DNA of 13,356 nucleotides. It comes from Burkholderiaceae bacterium (GTDB lineage Bacteria; Pseudomonadota; Gammaproteobacteria; Burkholderiales; Burkholderiaceae_C). The notes below the pieces were generated by a model, which saw only the letters and a program-made list of their open reading frames with translations, was not told the DNA's origin and ran no database searches. The translations under genes and the position numbers were made by a program. Positions 1 to 6,836 of this stretch are shown here, piece after piece. The DNA is taken from positions 1 to 13,356 of the forward strand of contig JALRFN010000294.1 in NCBI GenBank assembly GCA_023268425.1, written 5' to 3'. How positions within the stretch are numbered: position 1 is the stretch's first letter; each line of letters starts with the position of its first letter.

Positions 1-1
1 G

Positions 2-148
2 GGGCGCGGGCAGGGGTTTCAGATCTCGACCCAAGTTGAAGCCATGGAAGATGGCCGCTTGGGCGAACAAATTCGCTTCATGAATCGGCAGTCGGGTCGA
101 ATCATTTCAGGTGTGGTGACTGCCGCCAATCAAGCAGAAGGGCTATGA
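2..148 (+). CDS. flgA: FlgA C-terminal fragment (P-ring assembly chaperone), 5' end outside window
   Basis: The reading frame is open from the window edge to a TGA at 146-148 and gives 48 residues. They match the end of FlgA, the periplasmic chaperone that helps FlgI polymerise into the flagellar P-ring around the rod. The visible signature is the SAF-domain tail: a stretch reading MEDGRLGEQIRF, then MNRQSGRIISGVV. This resembles the 'DG..GE.IRV.N..SGR.V.G.V' ending of the family. The start codon, signal peptide and N-terminal domain lie upstream of the window. It is followed on the same strand by flgM and flgN, the usual flgA-flgM-flgN order. The family call rests on a short but characteristic segment. 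Confidence 0.85.
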   Translation, partial: GRGQGFQISTQVEAMEDGRLGEQIRFMNRQSGRIISGVVTAANQAEGL

Positions 149-214
149 TGGCAACTCACCTTCACAGCCCTTGCTGCAGCGCAACATTGCGCGGTGAATT
201 TCCGATTTCTGAGC

Positions 215-241
215 TCAAGTTCCCTGGGCTCACGTCGATAC
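215..241 (+). promoter_or_regulatory. Sigma-28 (FliA) promoter of flgM
   Basis: The -35 box TCAAGTTC (215-222) and the -10 box GTCGATAC (234-241) are separated by exactly 11 bases. The sigma-28 consensus is TAAAGTTT-N11-GCCGATAA. Transcription should start near 248, about 45 bases before the flgM start codon. A FliA-dependent promoter on flgM is the classic arrangement, because it couples synthesis of the anti-sigma factor to sigma-28 activity. The box pair matches three other sites in this window (5494-5520, 7437-7463, 7469-7495). Confidence 0.82.
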
Positions 242-292
242 TCAAGGTGTAGAGGTTTGACTGGATCAAGCCCAAGATTCGAAGGAGTTGAC

Positions 293-589
293 ATGGCTAG
301 TCCCATTTCATCATTTTTAAGGCCCACCCATCTGGAAGACTTGCGTCGGAAGTCTGCAGAAGACGTGCAGGCCAAGTCGGCACCGAGCAAAGAGGCCGCA
401 GGCGCCAAGCCGGCAGCCATGACCGACGATGTGGTCGAGCTCAGCGCAGCTGCGCAAAAAGTCACCGACGAAACCGGGTTTGACCAGGCGCGTGTGGACG
501 CAATCAAGAAAGCCATCGCGGAAAACGGTTACCCGATTGACCCCCGCCGCATCGCGGAAAGTTTTGTGGCGCTGGAGAAAATGATCTGA
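293..589 (+). CDS. flgM: FlgM, anti-sigma-28 factor
   Basis: This 98-residue protein binds and inhibits sigma-28 (FliA) in the cytoplasm until the hook is complete, and is then exported through the flagellar channel so that late genes switch on. The C-terminal half carries the FliA-binding region: a VELSAAAQKV segment, then VDAIKKAIAENGYPIDPRRI and a terminal ESFVALEKMI helix, all typical of FlgM. The polar, probably disordered N-terminal half is also usual. I chose the ATG at 293 because it follows AAGGAGTTGAC, a strong ribosome binding site; the open frame extends further upstream but without such a site. A sigma-28 promoter lies 52 bases before it. flgN follows after 16 bases. Confidence 0.95.
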   Translation: MASPISSFLRPTHLEDLRRKSAEDVQAKSAPSKEAAGAKPAAMTDDVVELSAAAQKVTDETGFDQARVDAIKKAIAENGYPIDPRRIAESFVALEKMI

Positions 590-605
590 GGTTGAACCGC
601 GTTTC

Positions 606-998
606 ATGATGGCATCTGCCGACATCGCTACTGCAGCCGCACAGGCTGAACGCTTGGCCGCGATCCTCGACGAGGAGTTCGCGGCTTTGCGCGCTCAAGA
701 CATGGACGCGTTTGAAGCCTTGCAAGACCGCAAGCAAAGCACACTTGAGGCGCTCAGCGCCTTGGCCGAGGTGCACGGCCAAACATGGGCCGACGCGCCC
801 GAATGGGCGCCAGTGTTGGCGCAACTGCAAAGCTGCCACGAAGGCCACCGCCGCAACGAAACCATTCTGCGCCGCCAACTCGACGTGGTGCGCATGGCCC
901 TGGCCGCACTGACACGCAACGACGCGCCCGACCTCTACGACCACTTGGCCCCAGCAGCCACCCGCGCCCAACGCGCAGCCAAAGCCTACGGCGACTAG
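606..998 (+). CDS. flgN: FlgN, export chaperone for hook-filament junction proteins
   Basis: The 130-residue, highly helical protein has the length, composition and position of FlgN, which escorts FlgK and FlgL to the flagellar type III export gate. The N-terminal helix (about residues 10-50) contains LDEEFAALRAQDMDAFEAL followed by DRKQSTLEAL, the most typical FlgN stretch. Two ATG codons stand in tandem (606 and 609), and either may be used; only a weak GAGG lies about 13 bases upstream. It is co-transcribed with flgM, and the flgMN pair is common in proteobacteria. Its TAG stop is only five bases from the stop of the convergent gene at 1004, leaving no room for a separate terminator. Confidence 0.9.
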   Translation: MMASADIATAAAQAERLAAILDEEFAALRAQDMDAFEALQDRKQSTLEALSALAEVHGQTWADAPEWAPVLAQLQSCHEGHRRNETILRRQLDVVRMALAALTRNDAPDLYDHLAPAATRAQRAAKAYGD

Positions 999-1003
999 GG
1001 CGC

Positions 1004-1297
1004 TCAGCCGCTCGGCGGCAAATCAGCCTTCTCATCCCCAGGGCGCATGCCCTTGAACCAATAAGCCCAGGACAAGACCACGGCAACCAAGCGGTAAAGG
1101 TGGGGTGGAATCTCTTGCTCCAGTTCGAGCTGTGACAACAAAGAAACCAACTGCGCGTCCTCGCTGACGTACACGCCCTGGCGGCGCGCCTCGGCAATGA
1201 TTTGCAAAGCCACGTCCTCTTGGCCTTTGGCCACCACCACCGGCGCTTGGTGGTGACCGTATTCCAGCGCGACCGCTTCCAATGGGCGTTTGTTCAT
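1004..1297 (-). CDS. FlhB C-terminal-domain-like protein (FhlB type)
   Basis: The 97-residue protein corresponds to the cytoplasmic C-terminal domain of FlhB/YscU export-switch proteins without the membrane part. The visible family pattern is AVALEYG near the start, APVVVAKGQ, ALQIIAEARRQGV, a 'L.S.LELEQEIPPHLYR' block and a VAVVLSWAYWFK helix. In true FlhB the NPTH autocleavage site sits directly before the AVAL-Y strand; here that place reads NKRPLEAVAL, so no NPTH is present and self-cleavage is not expected. The start overlaps the fliK stop by four bases (ATGA), implying translational coupling. Small FlhB-C paralogues are known next to fliK-like genes and can partly replace FlhB-C; a role in export switching with FliK is inferred. 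Confidence 0.85.
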   Translation of the reverse strand: MNKRPLEAVALEYGHHQAPVVVAKGQEDVALQIIAEARRQGVYVSEDAQLVSLLSQLELEQEIPPHLYRLVAVVLSWAYWFKGMRPGDEKADLPPSG

Positions 1298-3198
1298 GCT
1301 TGCTGATCCAAAACAGCCCCGTGCGGAGGTGGCACGCGCGAGGGGCCAGCGGGCCGCTCGCCGTGGGTGACCACAAAACCACTGAGCGTCAAGCCCGCCT
1401 CGCTCAACAAGTCGCGCAGGTCTTCAACGCGCGCGCGCGCATCTTCAACCACGTGGTCGCGCGTGGCCCAAACCTGCATCTCCACGCTCGAGTCCACTGA
1501 GACGCCCGAGCGCATCCACACCCGGCCCAAACCTTCGCTCTCGGTGTAGAGGCTGACCCACCACTTGTGGGTCCACGCGCCAGGGGGCGCGCCATCTGCG
1601 TCTTGCGCTTCGCGTTGCAGGTGCAACTGCGCGCTAGGCGCGTCGGCAAAGGGCAAGACGCACTGAAAAGTCCACTCGCGCTGGTGCAAGGCCCGCAAGT
1701 GGTCCACTTGCGCGGACTCCACATCGCTGAGTGCGGCGTGCGCGGTGGCCGCTTGCGCATCACCCTGGGCGCGCAAGCCGCGCAGCAAGTCACTCAACAG
1801 CGAGCGCATGTCGTGGTGTGGCGTTGGTACGTGGCCTTTGGCCAGCTGTGCCTCGCTGGGACTCAAGAGCCGCTCCACCCAGCCTTGGATGCTGTTGGCG
1901 TCGGGGTTGCGCATGCTCAGGCGGTCGCGCATCACCATTTGCGCCCATGACGCCAAACCTGGCGTTTGTGCCAGCAGGGCCAAGACTTGGGGCTGAAACA
2001 ACTGCATGACTGCCTGCATGCCCGGTGGGTGCGCCGCCAAGGCGCGCATGCGGGGGCTGGCTTGCTGCCAATCGATGAAGTCGGGGGCGGCCGCTTGGCT
2101 CCAAAGCCCCGCCCATTTGGGTGGCACGCTGGCGTGGGCGATCTGGGGGGCTGCCGGGCTGTTCGGCAGCGCCTCGGCCTCTGCTGCAAGGCTTGGCCCG
2201 CTGGGTAACACCCAGGCGGTTGCGGTCATTTTCACCGGCGACGCCGCTCCCCCTTGAGCGGCGGATGAACCCGCAAGCGCGGCAGCGCTTGCCCCGGTTG
2301 TGGCCGAGCGCGCACTGGTTTGCAAGCCCTCGGCTTGCGCCGCGCGCCAATAAGGCGCCAAGCTGGTGTTGAGCGCAGGTGCTTTGCCGCCAAGCGGCAG
2401 GGGCGATGCGCTTGAGGCCTGCGCAGACTTGCTCCCTGCGTCGGCCGAGAATTTGCCCGGTAACAAGCCATCCGGGCTTGCGCGCAGGTCTGTGCGCAAA
2501 TCCATGCGCGCGTTCAGCAGCGATGGCGCTGGCGTTCCCGTGGGCAGGGTTCCTGGAGGTGCGGCGCGAGCCTCGCCACGCCACTCGCCCCGTCCCGCCA
2601 TTTGCGCGTCGACCCGCGCATCTGCTCGCCCGTCCGCACGAACTTGGCGCGCCCCAGGTTGCGTGCCAAGCGGCTCACCTGCTTGCGCGCGTTTGGCCAA
2701 CACCCGCAAAGGGTCTTCGCCCTGCGCGCGGGCTTGCAACACGACTTTGGCGCGCTCCACACGCGCAGCAGCCGCTTCTTGTGCTGGGTCAGGCTTTGCT
2801 ACCGCTGCCGCCAGGGCGGACTCGGCCGCAGGACGAGCTGGCGAGGCTGCGGTGCTGGCTTGCATCGACGCCTTGGCGGCGGCGGCCTGCATGGCCCGTT
2901 GGGCAATGGCGGCACTGGCGTGCTGGCGCAACACCCACAAACCTTGGGTGGTGCTGTGCGCGGTCAACCACACGGTCTGCCCCGGACTCATGCGCCAGCC
3001 GGGGGGCACTTCGATGCTGCGGCCGTTCAAAAACAATTCCATGCGCTCGCCGCGCACCCGCACCAACGCCTCGACCACCTGGGTTTCGTTCAAGCCCAAT
3101 TCACGCGCCGTCTCGGGCAGCATCATGGGGCCGCGGGCCTCCAACAAGGCGGGCGTGTTTTGTGGCAGCCATTGCGCCGCTTCAGGAATTTGCAGCAT
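1294..3198 (-). CDS. fliK: FliK-type hook-length control protein
   Basis: This 634-residue protein has the FliK layout. A compact N-terminal part of about 100 residues is followed by a very long Ala/Pro/Gln-rich linker (roughly 105-360) and a C-terminal substrate-switch domain (roughly 490-615). The C-terminal domain shows a WTFQCVLPF strand, a KWWVSLYTESEGLGRVWMR block and a final DLRDLLSEAGLTLSGFVV, the usual Flg_hook pattern. FliK is a secreted ruler: its N-terminus measures the hook and its C-terminus contacts FlhB to switch export from hook to filament subunits. It lies in a - strand run after the FimV-like gene (82-base gap) and overlaps the FlhB-like gene, its presumed partner. No strong ribosome binding site was seen before the ATG. 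fliK is more often found beside fliJ, so this may be a second or relocated copy. Confidence 0.82.
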   Translation of the reverse strand: MLQIPEAAQWLPQNTPALLEARGPMMLPETARELGLNETQVVEALVRVRGERMELFLNGRSIEVPPGWRMSPGQTVWLTAHSTTQGLWVLRQHASAAIAQRAMQAAAAKASMQASTAASPARPAAESALAAAVAKPDPAQEAAAARVERAKVVLQARAQGEDPLRVLAKRAQAGEPLGTQPGARQVRADGRADARVDAQMAGRGEWRGEARAAPPGTLPTGTPAPSLLNARMDLRTDLRASPDGLLPGKFSADAGSKSAQASSASPLPLGGKAPALNTSLAPYWRAAQAEGLQTSARSATTGASAAALAGSSAAQGGAASPVKMTATAWVLPSGPSLAAEAEALPNSPAAPQIAHASVPPKWAGLWSQAAAPDFIDWQQASPRMRALAAHPPGMQAVMQLFQPQVLALLAQTPGLASWAQMVMRDRLSMRNPDANSIQGWVERLLSPSEAQLAKGHVPTPHHDMRSLLSDLLRGLRAQGDAQAATAHAALSDVESAQVDHLRALHQREWTFQCVLPFADAPSAQLHLQREAQDADGAPPGAWTHKWWVSLYTESEGLGRVWMRSGVSVDSSVEMQVWATRDHVVEDARARVEDLRDLLSEAGLTLSGFVVTHGERPAGPSRVPPPHGAVLDQQA

Positions 3199-3280
3199 GG
3201 CCAGTGCTCACAGGGACCGCGTCGCCACAGGCGTGCGAGCGCACACCAAGCCCCAACGGGCCAGCCTCACGGTCACTCGA

Positions 3281-3751
3281 TCAAGGGAAACGCACCCAGC
3301 CACGGCGGGCCTCGGGTGTCGCTGGAGCGGCCACACCGTTGAGGCGCGCCACATCGGCGGCCGTGAACATGTGCACCGTCGCACCGGCCATCAAACGGTT
3401 GGGGTTACCGCCAATGAAGGCGTGCGGGTTGAGCGCGACAAAGGCTTTGAACACCTCCGCTTTGGGGCGTTGGATTTGACGCAACACCGGCGCCAGCAAG
3501 GCCGCCAAACTCGCGCCGCGCGGCACCACCATGCTGGGACGGTCGTCGTCGACCATGCGCGTGGCCGGCAATGCGGGCGTGACTCGCCCCGTGCCCTGTT
3601 CGGTCAAAGGCCAAGTGTTGCGGGCTGAAGCGGCGTCTTTGCCCAACAAGGCTTCCACAGCCTGGTCGGTGCTCATGTCTGCCCAAACCCCACCACAAGC
3701 ACACAAGGCAGCGGCACAAACGCCCCATTGGATGTTGGCCAAAATCTTCAT
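3281..3751 (-). CDS. Small exported protein with FimV/LysM-like domain
   Basis: The 156-residue protein begins with a Sec signal peptide, with likely cleavage after VWA near residue 24, so it should act in the periplasm. From about residue 72 to 135 it reads like the LysM-like peptidoglycan-binding segment of FimV/HubP: a VPRGASLAALL start, then VFKAFVALNPHAFIGGNPNR and LMAGATVHM. This echoes the family's 'ALqraNPdAFi.gNiNrLk.G..L'. FimV and HubP are polar landmark proteins, but this one has only the small exported module, with no membrane helix or TPR tail. AGGA lies 9 bases before the ATG, and the flgT stop is 11 bases upstream, so the genes are surely co-transcribed. A role as an accessory ring or peptidoglycan anchor of the motor is inference. 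Confidence 0.7.
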   Translation of the reverse strand: MKILANIQWGVCAAALCACGGVWADMSTDQAVEALLGKDAASARNTWPLTEQGTGRVTPALPATRMVDDDRPSMVVPRGASLAALLAPVLRQIQRPKAEVFKAFVALNPHAFIGGNPNRLMAGATVHMFTAADVARLNGVAAPATPEARRGWVRFP

Positions 3752-3762
3752 CGTGTCGTTCC

Positions 3763-4914
3763 TCAGTAGGGCAAGGCCACCAAACGGCCATCGGCGCGGG
3801 GCATTTGCCCTTCAATGGCTTGCACGTAGGCACCGTAGGCGTCCACTTGCTGCACCCGCGCAATGGCCACCTTGTCCAGCGAACCCGTGTCCCAGACTTG
3901 GGTGGCCACGGTGGCCGCGTCCATCACCACCACGCGGTCACCGACTTGCAAACCCGCCGCGCTGCCGCCATTGATGCGCATGGCTTTGCTGCGCACATCG
4001 GTGACATCGTATTGCAAGGGTTCGCAGGCCAACTGCCGCTCCAAATCCTGCCCCCAGTGCTGGGCCAAAGCCGTCAGTTCGGCTTCGCTGGCCGCCGTCA
4101 AACGGGGCGAGGACCAACCTGCGGTGACCAGCTCCACGCGCACGGGCATGCTGCGCGACCAAGCTTGTTCGCGGCTGGCATGGCGGCCGTCGCGACGTTC
4201 ACGCACCACGTCCAAACGCAAGACCAAGTCGGCCATGTTGGCTTTGGCAGGGTGGTTTTCACTCACCCGACGCTCCGGCGCGACGTAACCACAGGGCAGC
4301 TCGGCCACCTCGCTGGCTTGCACCGACCAGGTGGCGCGCCAACCCGTTTCGCTGTCCACAGCGCCCAACAACGCACGTTGGTAAGGGTTCAACGCAGCGA
4401 CCTGACGGGCCGAGGTTTGGAAGCGTTTGCCCACCTGCAAGGTGTTGGACCAGGCTTGCTCGGCTGCTTGCACGCTGGTCATCGCCACCGCACGCAAATC
4501 GGCCATGCGAACGGCACTGATGTCCAGCTCCACCGACATGGGCAAGCGCCATTGGCCCTGCGCATAGCGGCATTGGCCGGTCGCGCTGACCGCTTGCTTG
4601 GCTTCGATGCTCAGCAACGGCGCCTGTTTCTTTTCCACGTACTCGCGCACCCGAACGCCACGCACACGCATGTCGGCCGCAACCTCGTTGCGTTCGTGCA
4701 AAGCGCCTTGCCCGTCGACCCAAGCCCAGGCGCGCACGCGCGCAGGTCCATCCAAAGCCTCATCCACCAAGGCTTTGCGTATCGCTTGCAGCTCGGCCTG
4801 CGCCGCCGAAACAGCCAAGGCAGAGGGCGCGGCAGGAGCGGGCGAAGCAGCCCAGGCAGAGGCCGTGGCCAGCGCCGCACTGAGCAAGAGGCAATGGGGC
4901 AATCGCGGTGTCAT
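3763..4914 (-). CDS. flgT: FlgT-like H-ring protein of the flagellar motor
   Basis: The 383-residue exported protein starts with a signal peptide ending near SAWA|ASP (residue 22). Length, order of parts and neighbours fit Vibrio FlgT, the periplasmic protein that forms the H-ring around the LP-ring and helps recruit the T-ring and stators. An N-terminal alpha/beta part (about 35-155) is followed by a middle part, and by a C-terminal SH3-like barrel (about 300-383) with INGGSAAGLQVGDRVVVMD and a KVAIARVQQVDAYGAYVQ strand pair. Two cysteines, in GQCRY and LACEPLQ, lie in positions that could pair. GAAGGAG stands 9 bases before the ATG, and flgP ends 24 bases upstream. Sequence identity to Vibrio FlgT looks low, so the call leans on architecture and context. 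Confidence 0.78.
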   Translation of the reverse strand: MTPRLPHCLLLSAALATASAWAASPAPAAPSALAVSAAQAELQAIRKALVDEALDGPARVRAWAWVDGQGALHERNEVAADMRVRGVRVREYVEKKQAPLLSIEAKQAVSATGQCRYAQGQWRLPMSVELDISAVRMADLRAVAMTSVQAAEQAWSNTLQVGKRFQTSARQVAALNPYQRALLGAVDSETGWRATWSVQASEVAELPCGYVAPERRVSENHPAKANMADLVLRLDVVRERRDGRHASREQAWSRSMPVRVELVTAGWSSPRLTAASEAELTALAQHWGQDLERQLACEPLQYDVTDVRSKAMRINGGSAAGLQVGDRVVVMDAATVATQVWDTGSLDKVAIARVQQVDAYGAYVQAIEGQMPRADGRLVALPY

Positions 4915-4938
4915 GGGGCTGACTCCTTCAAGCGTGCA

Positions 4939-5427
4939 TCAACGGCGTGCCGACAACTGGCCCAGGTACAGCATGCGCAAGTCGTCCACCACGCGTGCGT
5001 CCAGCGACAAGCTGACTTCGTAAGTGTCTTCGCCGACGGGGGTGATGCTGACCAATCGCGCACCATAGACCACACCTTCAACCTTGGTGCGCATGGAGTC
5101 ATTCATCACCACCATGTCGGCCACCGTGGTGTTGGCATCCACGTATTGACCATAGACCTGCTCGGTGAGGGCGCGGTAGGCGTCCAGCTTGGCCGCGCGA
5201 ATGGCCATCAAGCGCTGCTGCGCGGCCAATTTGTGCGGCTGTGCACTGATCACCGCGTAGCCAGTGGCAGTGACGGTTTCACGCTTTTCGACCAAGGGCG
5301 CGATCATGCTGACGCTGGCCTCGCTCGGCGGTTGACCAGCAGCCTTGCTGAGACCCAGGGTCGGCAAGCTCTGGCAGGCACTCAAGACGAGGGCGAGGGC
5401 TGCAGTGGAGGTGAGTCGTTTCAACAT
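4939..5427 (-). CDS. flgP: FlgP, outer-membrane flagellar lipoprotein (LPP20 family)
   Basis: This is a 162-residue lipoprotein. The signal peptide MLKRLTSTAALALVLSAC carries a lipobox (L-S-A-C), with Cys18 as the lipidated residue. The mature part holds the FlgP/LPP20 pattern: an ATGYAVIS strand, a long helix KLAAQQRLMAIRAAKLDAYR, a LTEQVYG turn and a final SLSLDARVVDDL strand. FlgP forms rings at the outer membrane around the motor and is needed for motility in Vibrio and Campylobacter. I chose the ATG at 5427 (GGAG upstream) over the longer open frame, because only this start puts the signal peptide at the N-terminus. It is the first gene of the flgP-flgT-fimV-like-fliK-fhlB run, and a sigma-28 promoter lies at 5494-5520. 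The usual companion flgO was not found. Confidence 0.87.
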   Translation of the reverse strand: MLKRLTSTAALALVLSACQSLPTLGLSKAAGQPPSEASVSMIAPLVEKRETVTATGYAVISAQPHKLAAQQRLMAIRAAKLDAYRALTEQVYGQYVDANTTVADMVVMNDSMRTKVEGVVYGARLVSITPVGEDTYEVSLSLDARVVDDLRMLYLGQLSARR

Positions 5428-5691
5428 GGGGGGCTCCAACGGTTGGCGACTCACGCGAGGGAGCCGCTGCAAAGGTGATTGATGTCCTCAAGGGCATCGA
5501 CTCCGGCCGGGTTTTCTTGAATCTCGCGACGCCAACGCAGGCTTTTTGTTGCCCCAGCCCGGACTGGCTCCTGCGCGCAGCCTGTACAAACGTCCTACTG
5601 GCACGCACAAAGTCGTATTCAAAGCGACGGACGCCGAGCCGGACGAGTAAACTAGCTGGAGGTAATCCCGAACGGAATTGACGACCTTTTG
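5428..5691. other. Intergenic region between divergent flgP and the sigma-54 activator
   Basis: This 264-base gap holds the flgP sigma-28 promoter (5494-5520) and the leader of the activator gene. The activator side has no convincing promoter. A GGAGGTAATCCC element at 5658-5669 is a perfect Shine-Dalgarno core but lies about 27 bases before the ATG at 5692, too far to serve it. The open frame continues back to a TAG at 5653-5655, and the CTG codon at 5656 overlaps the GGAGG. A short leader peptide or a non-ATG start is possible but not shown. Confidence 0.5.
5494..5520 (-). promoter_or_regulatory. Sigma-28 (FliA) promoter of the flgP operon
   Basis: Read on the minus strand, TCAAGAAA (5520-5513), an 11-base spacer and GTCGATGC (5501-5494) form a sigma-28 promoter. 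The -35 core TCAAG and the -10 core TCGAT are the same as in the flgM promoter. The predicted start is near 5487, about 60 bases before the flgP ATG. The last three -35 bases and the penultimate -10 base are the weak points. This would place H-ring assembly among the late, FliA-dependent genes. Confidence 0.68.
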
Positions 5692-6819
5692 ATGAGCCCC
5701 CACGCCAGCCAGCCCCTGATCGGCGACAGCGACAACATGACGGCCATCCGGCGTTTGATCGCGACGGTGGCCGATTCGCCGGCGACGGTGCTCATCACTG
5801 GCCCCAGCGGCACGGGCAAAGAGTTGATCGCCCGCGCACTGCACGAGCAAAGCCCGACCCGTAAAGGGGCCAATTTTGTGCCCATCAACTGCGGCGCCAT
5901 CCCCCGAGACTTGGTCGAGAGTGAATTGTTTGGCCACCGCAAAGGCGCTTTCACGGGCGCGGTGGTCGATCGCATTGGTCGCATTGAGTTGGCGCACGGC
6001 GGCACCTTGTTCCTTGATGAAGTGGGCGATTTGCCCAAAGACATGCAGGTCAAATTGCTGCGTGTCTTGCAAGAACGGGTGGTTGAGCCCGTGGGTGCCA
6101 ACAAATCGGTGGCCGTCAATGTGCGCGTGGTGGCCGCCACGCACCGCGATTTGCAAGAAGAAATTGCCGCAGGCCGTTTTCGCGAAGACTTGTACTACCG
6201 GCTCAACGTGCTGCCGATTCACACCGTCGCCTTGCGCGAACGCACCAGCGACATTCCAGCCCTGTTGGCGGTTCACGCCTTGCGCTGCACGCTGCCCGGT
6301 CAAAAGCCGGTGAGTTTTGCACCGTGTTTGCTGCAAGCCTTTGAGTTGTACAGCTGGCCCGGCAATGTGCGCGAGCTGGCCAATTTGGTCGACCGTTTCT
6401 CGACCTTATTTCCCGGCAAAGAGCTGACGCTGCAGTCCATCCCTGACTTCATGTTGCCAGCCGAGTTGGCCAACTTGCAAAAGGCCATGCGCGACGAGAA
6501 CCAGCCACAAAAACTGCTGGAGCTGTTCCCCAACCCACCCGACGAGGTCGCGCGCGAGGCGCTGGAACACCAAGAAAGCGAAGACCTGCAAGACTTGATC
6601 ATGTTGGCACAAGGCATGGACGAATTGCCCGAAGAGGGCTTGCCCTTGCGTCAGCGACTGGCCGAGATTGAGCGCAGCTACATCGAGCAAGCCTTGCAAC
6701 GCACCGAAGGCAACGTGTCGCGCACCGCCAAGCTGTTGCAAGTGCAGCGCACCACTTTGATCGAAAAGATCAACAAATACGATTTGCGCGCCGAAACCAA
6801 GGCCGCGACCCCCGACTGA
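5692..6819 (+). CDS. FleQ/FlrA-like sigma-54 activator lacking the N-terminal domain
   Basis: The 375-residue protein is a bacterial enhancer-binding protein that would use ATP hydrolysis to open sigma-54 promoters. The AAA+ domain begins almost at once and carries Walker A GPSGTGKE (37-44), the sigma-54 contact loop GAFTGA (85-90), Walker B GGTLFLDE (103-110), FREDLYYRLNV and WPGNVRELANLVDR. The C-terminal Fis-type helix-turn-helix ends with RTTLIEKINKY, close to the RTTLVEKMRKY of FleQ and FlrA and unlike FlrC/FleR. That makes it a relative of the master flagellar regulators. It lacks their N-terminal REC-like domain and the LFRS element used by FleQ for cyclic-di-GMP; here only MSPHASQP precedes LIGDS. 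Flagellar rod, hook and export genes outside the window are the likely targets. No strong ribosome binding site supports the ATG. Confidence 0.88.
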   Translation: MSPHASQPLIGDSDNMTAIRRLIATVADSPATVLITGPSGTGKELIARALHEQSPTRKGANFVPINCGAIPRDLVESELFGHRKGAFTGAVVDRIGRIELAHGGTLFLDEVGDLPKDMQVKLLRVLQERVVEPVGANKSVAVNVRVVAATHRDLQEEIAAGRFREDLYYRLNVLPIHTVALRERTSDIPALLAVHALRCTLPGQKPVSFAPCLLQAFELYSWPGNVRELANLVDRFSTLFPGKELTLQSIPDFMLPAELANLQKAMRDENQPQKLLELFPNPPDEVAREALEHQESEDLQDLIMLAQGMDELPEEGLPLRQRLAEIERSYIEQALQRTEGNVSRTAKLLQVQRTTLIEKINKYDLRAETKAATPD

Positions 6820-6836
6820 AGGGGCTCACTGCAGCG

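Noticed and set aside
2366..3628. 420-codon open frame on the + strand
   Set aside because: It is antisense to fliK and the FimV-like gene; the product is Ala/Arg-rich without motifs, and it crosses two real genes.
3660..3751. Lipobox in the FimV-like protein (ALCAC)
   Set aside because: Cys at the -2 position is unusual for a lipobox, and a good signal peptidase I site (VWA|D) follows a few residues later.
3805..5478. 557-codon open frame on the + strand
   Set aside because: It is antisense to flgT and flgP, which have signal peptides, ribosome binding sites and family motifs. The + strand product is rich in His, Arg and Gln with no recognisable domain, as expected for a shadow in high-G+C DNA.
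5531..5550. Possible intrinsic terminator (GCC-loop-GGC followed by TTTTT)
   Set aside because: The stem has only three base pairs; it lies in the leader region between divergent genes and follows no gene on the + strand.
5599..5614. Possible sigma-54 promoter before the activator gene (TGGCACG at 5599-5605)
   Set aside because: The -24 element is perfect, but the -12 position reads AAGTC instead of TTGC[AT], so the essential GC is missing.
5619..5645. Possible fifth sigma-28 promoter before the activator (TCAAAGCG-N11-GCCGGACG)
   Set aside because: The spacing is right, but the -10 box matches only GCCG and lacks the ATA part that all four accepted promoters share in form.
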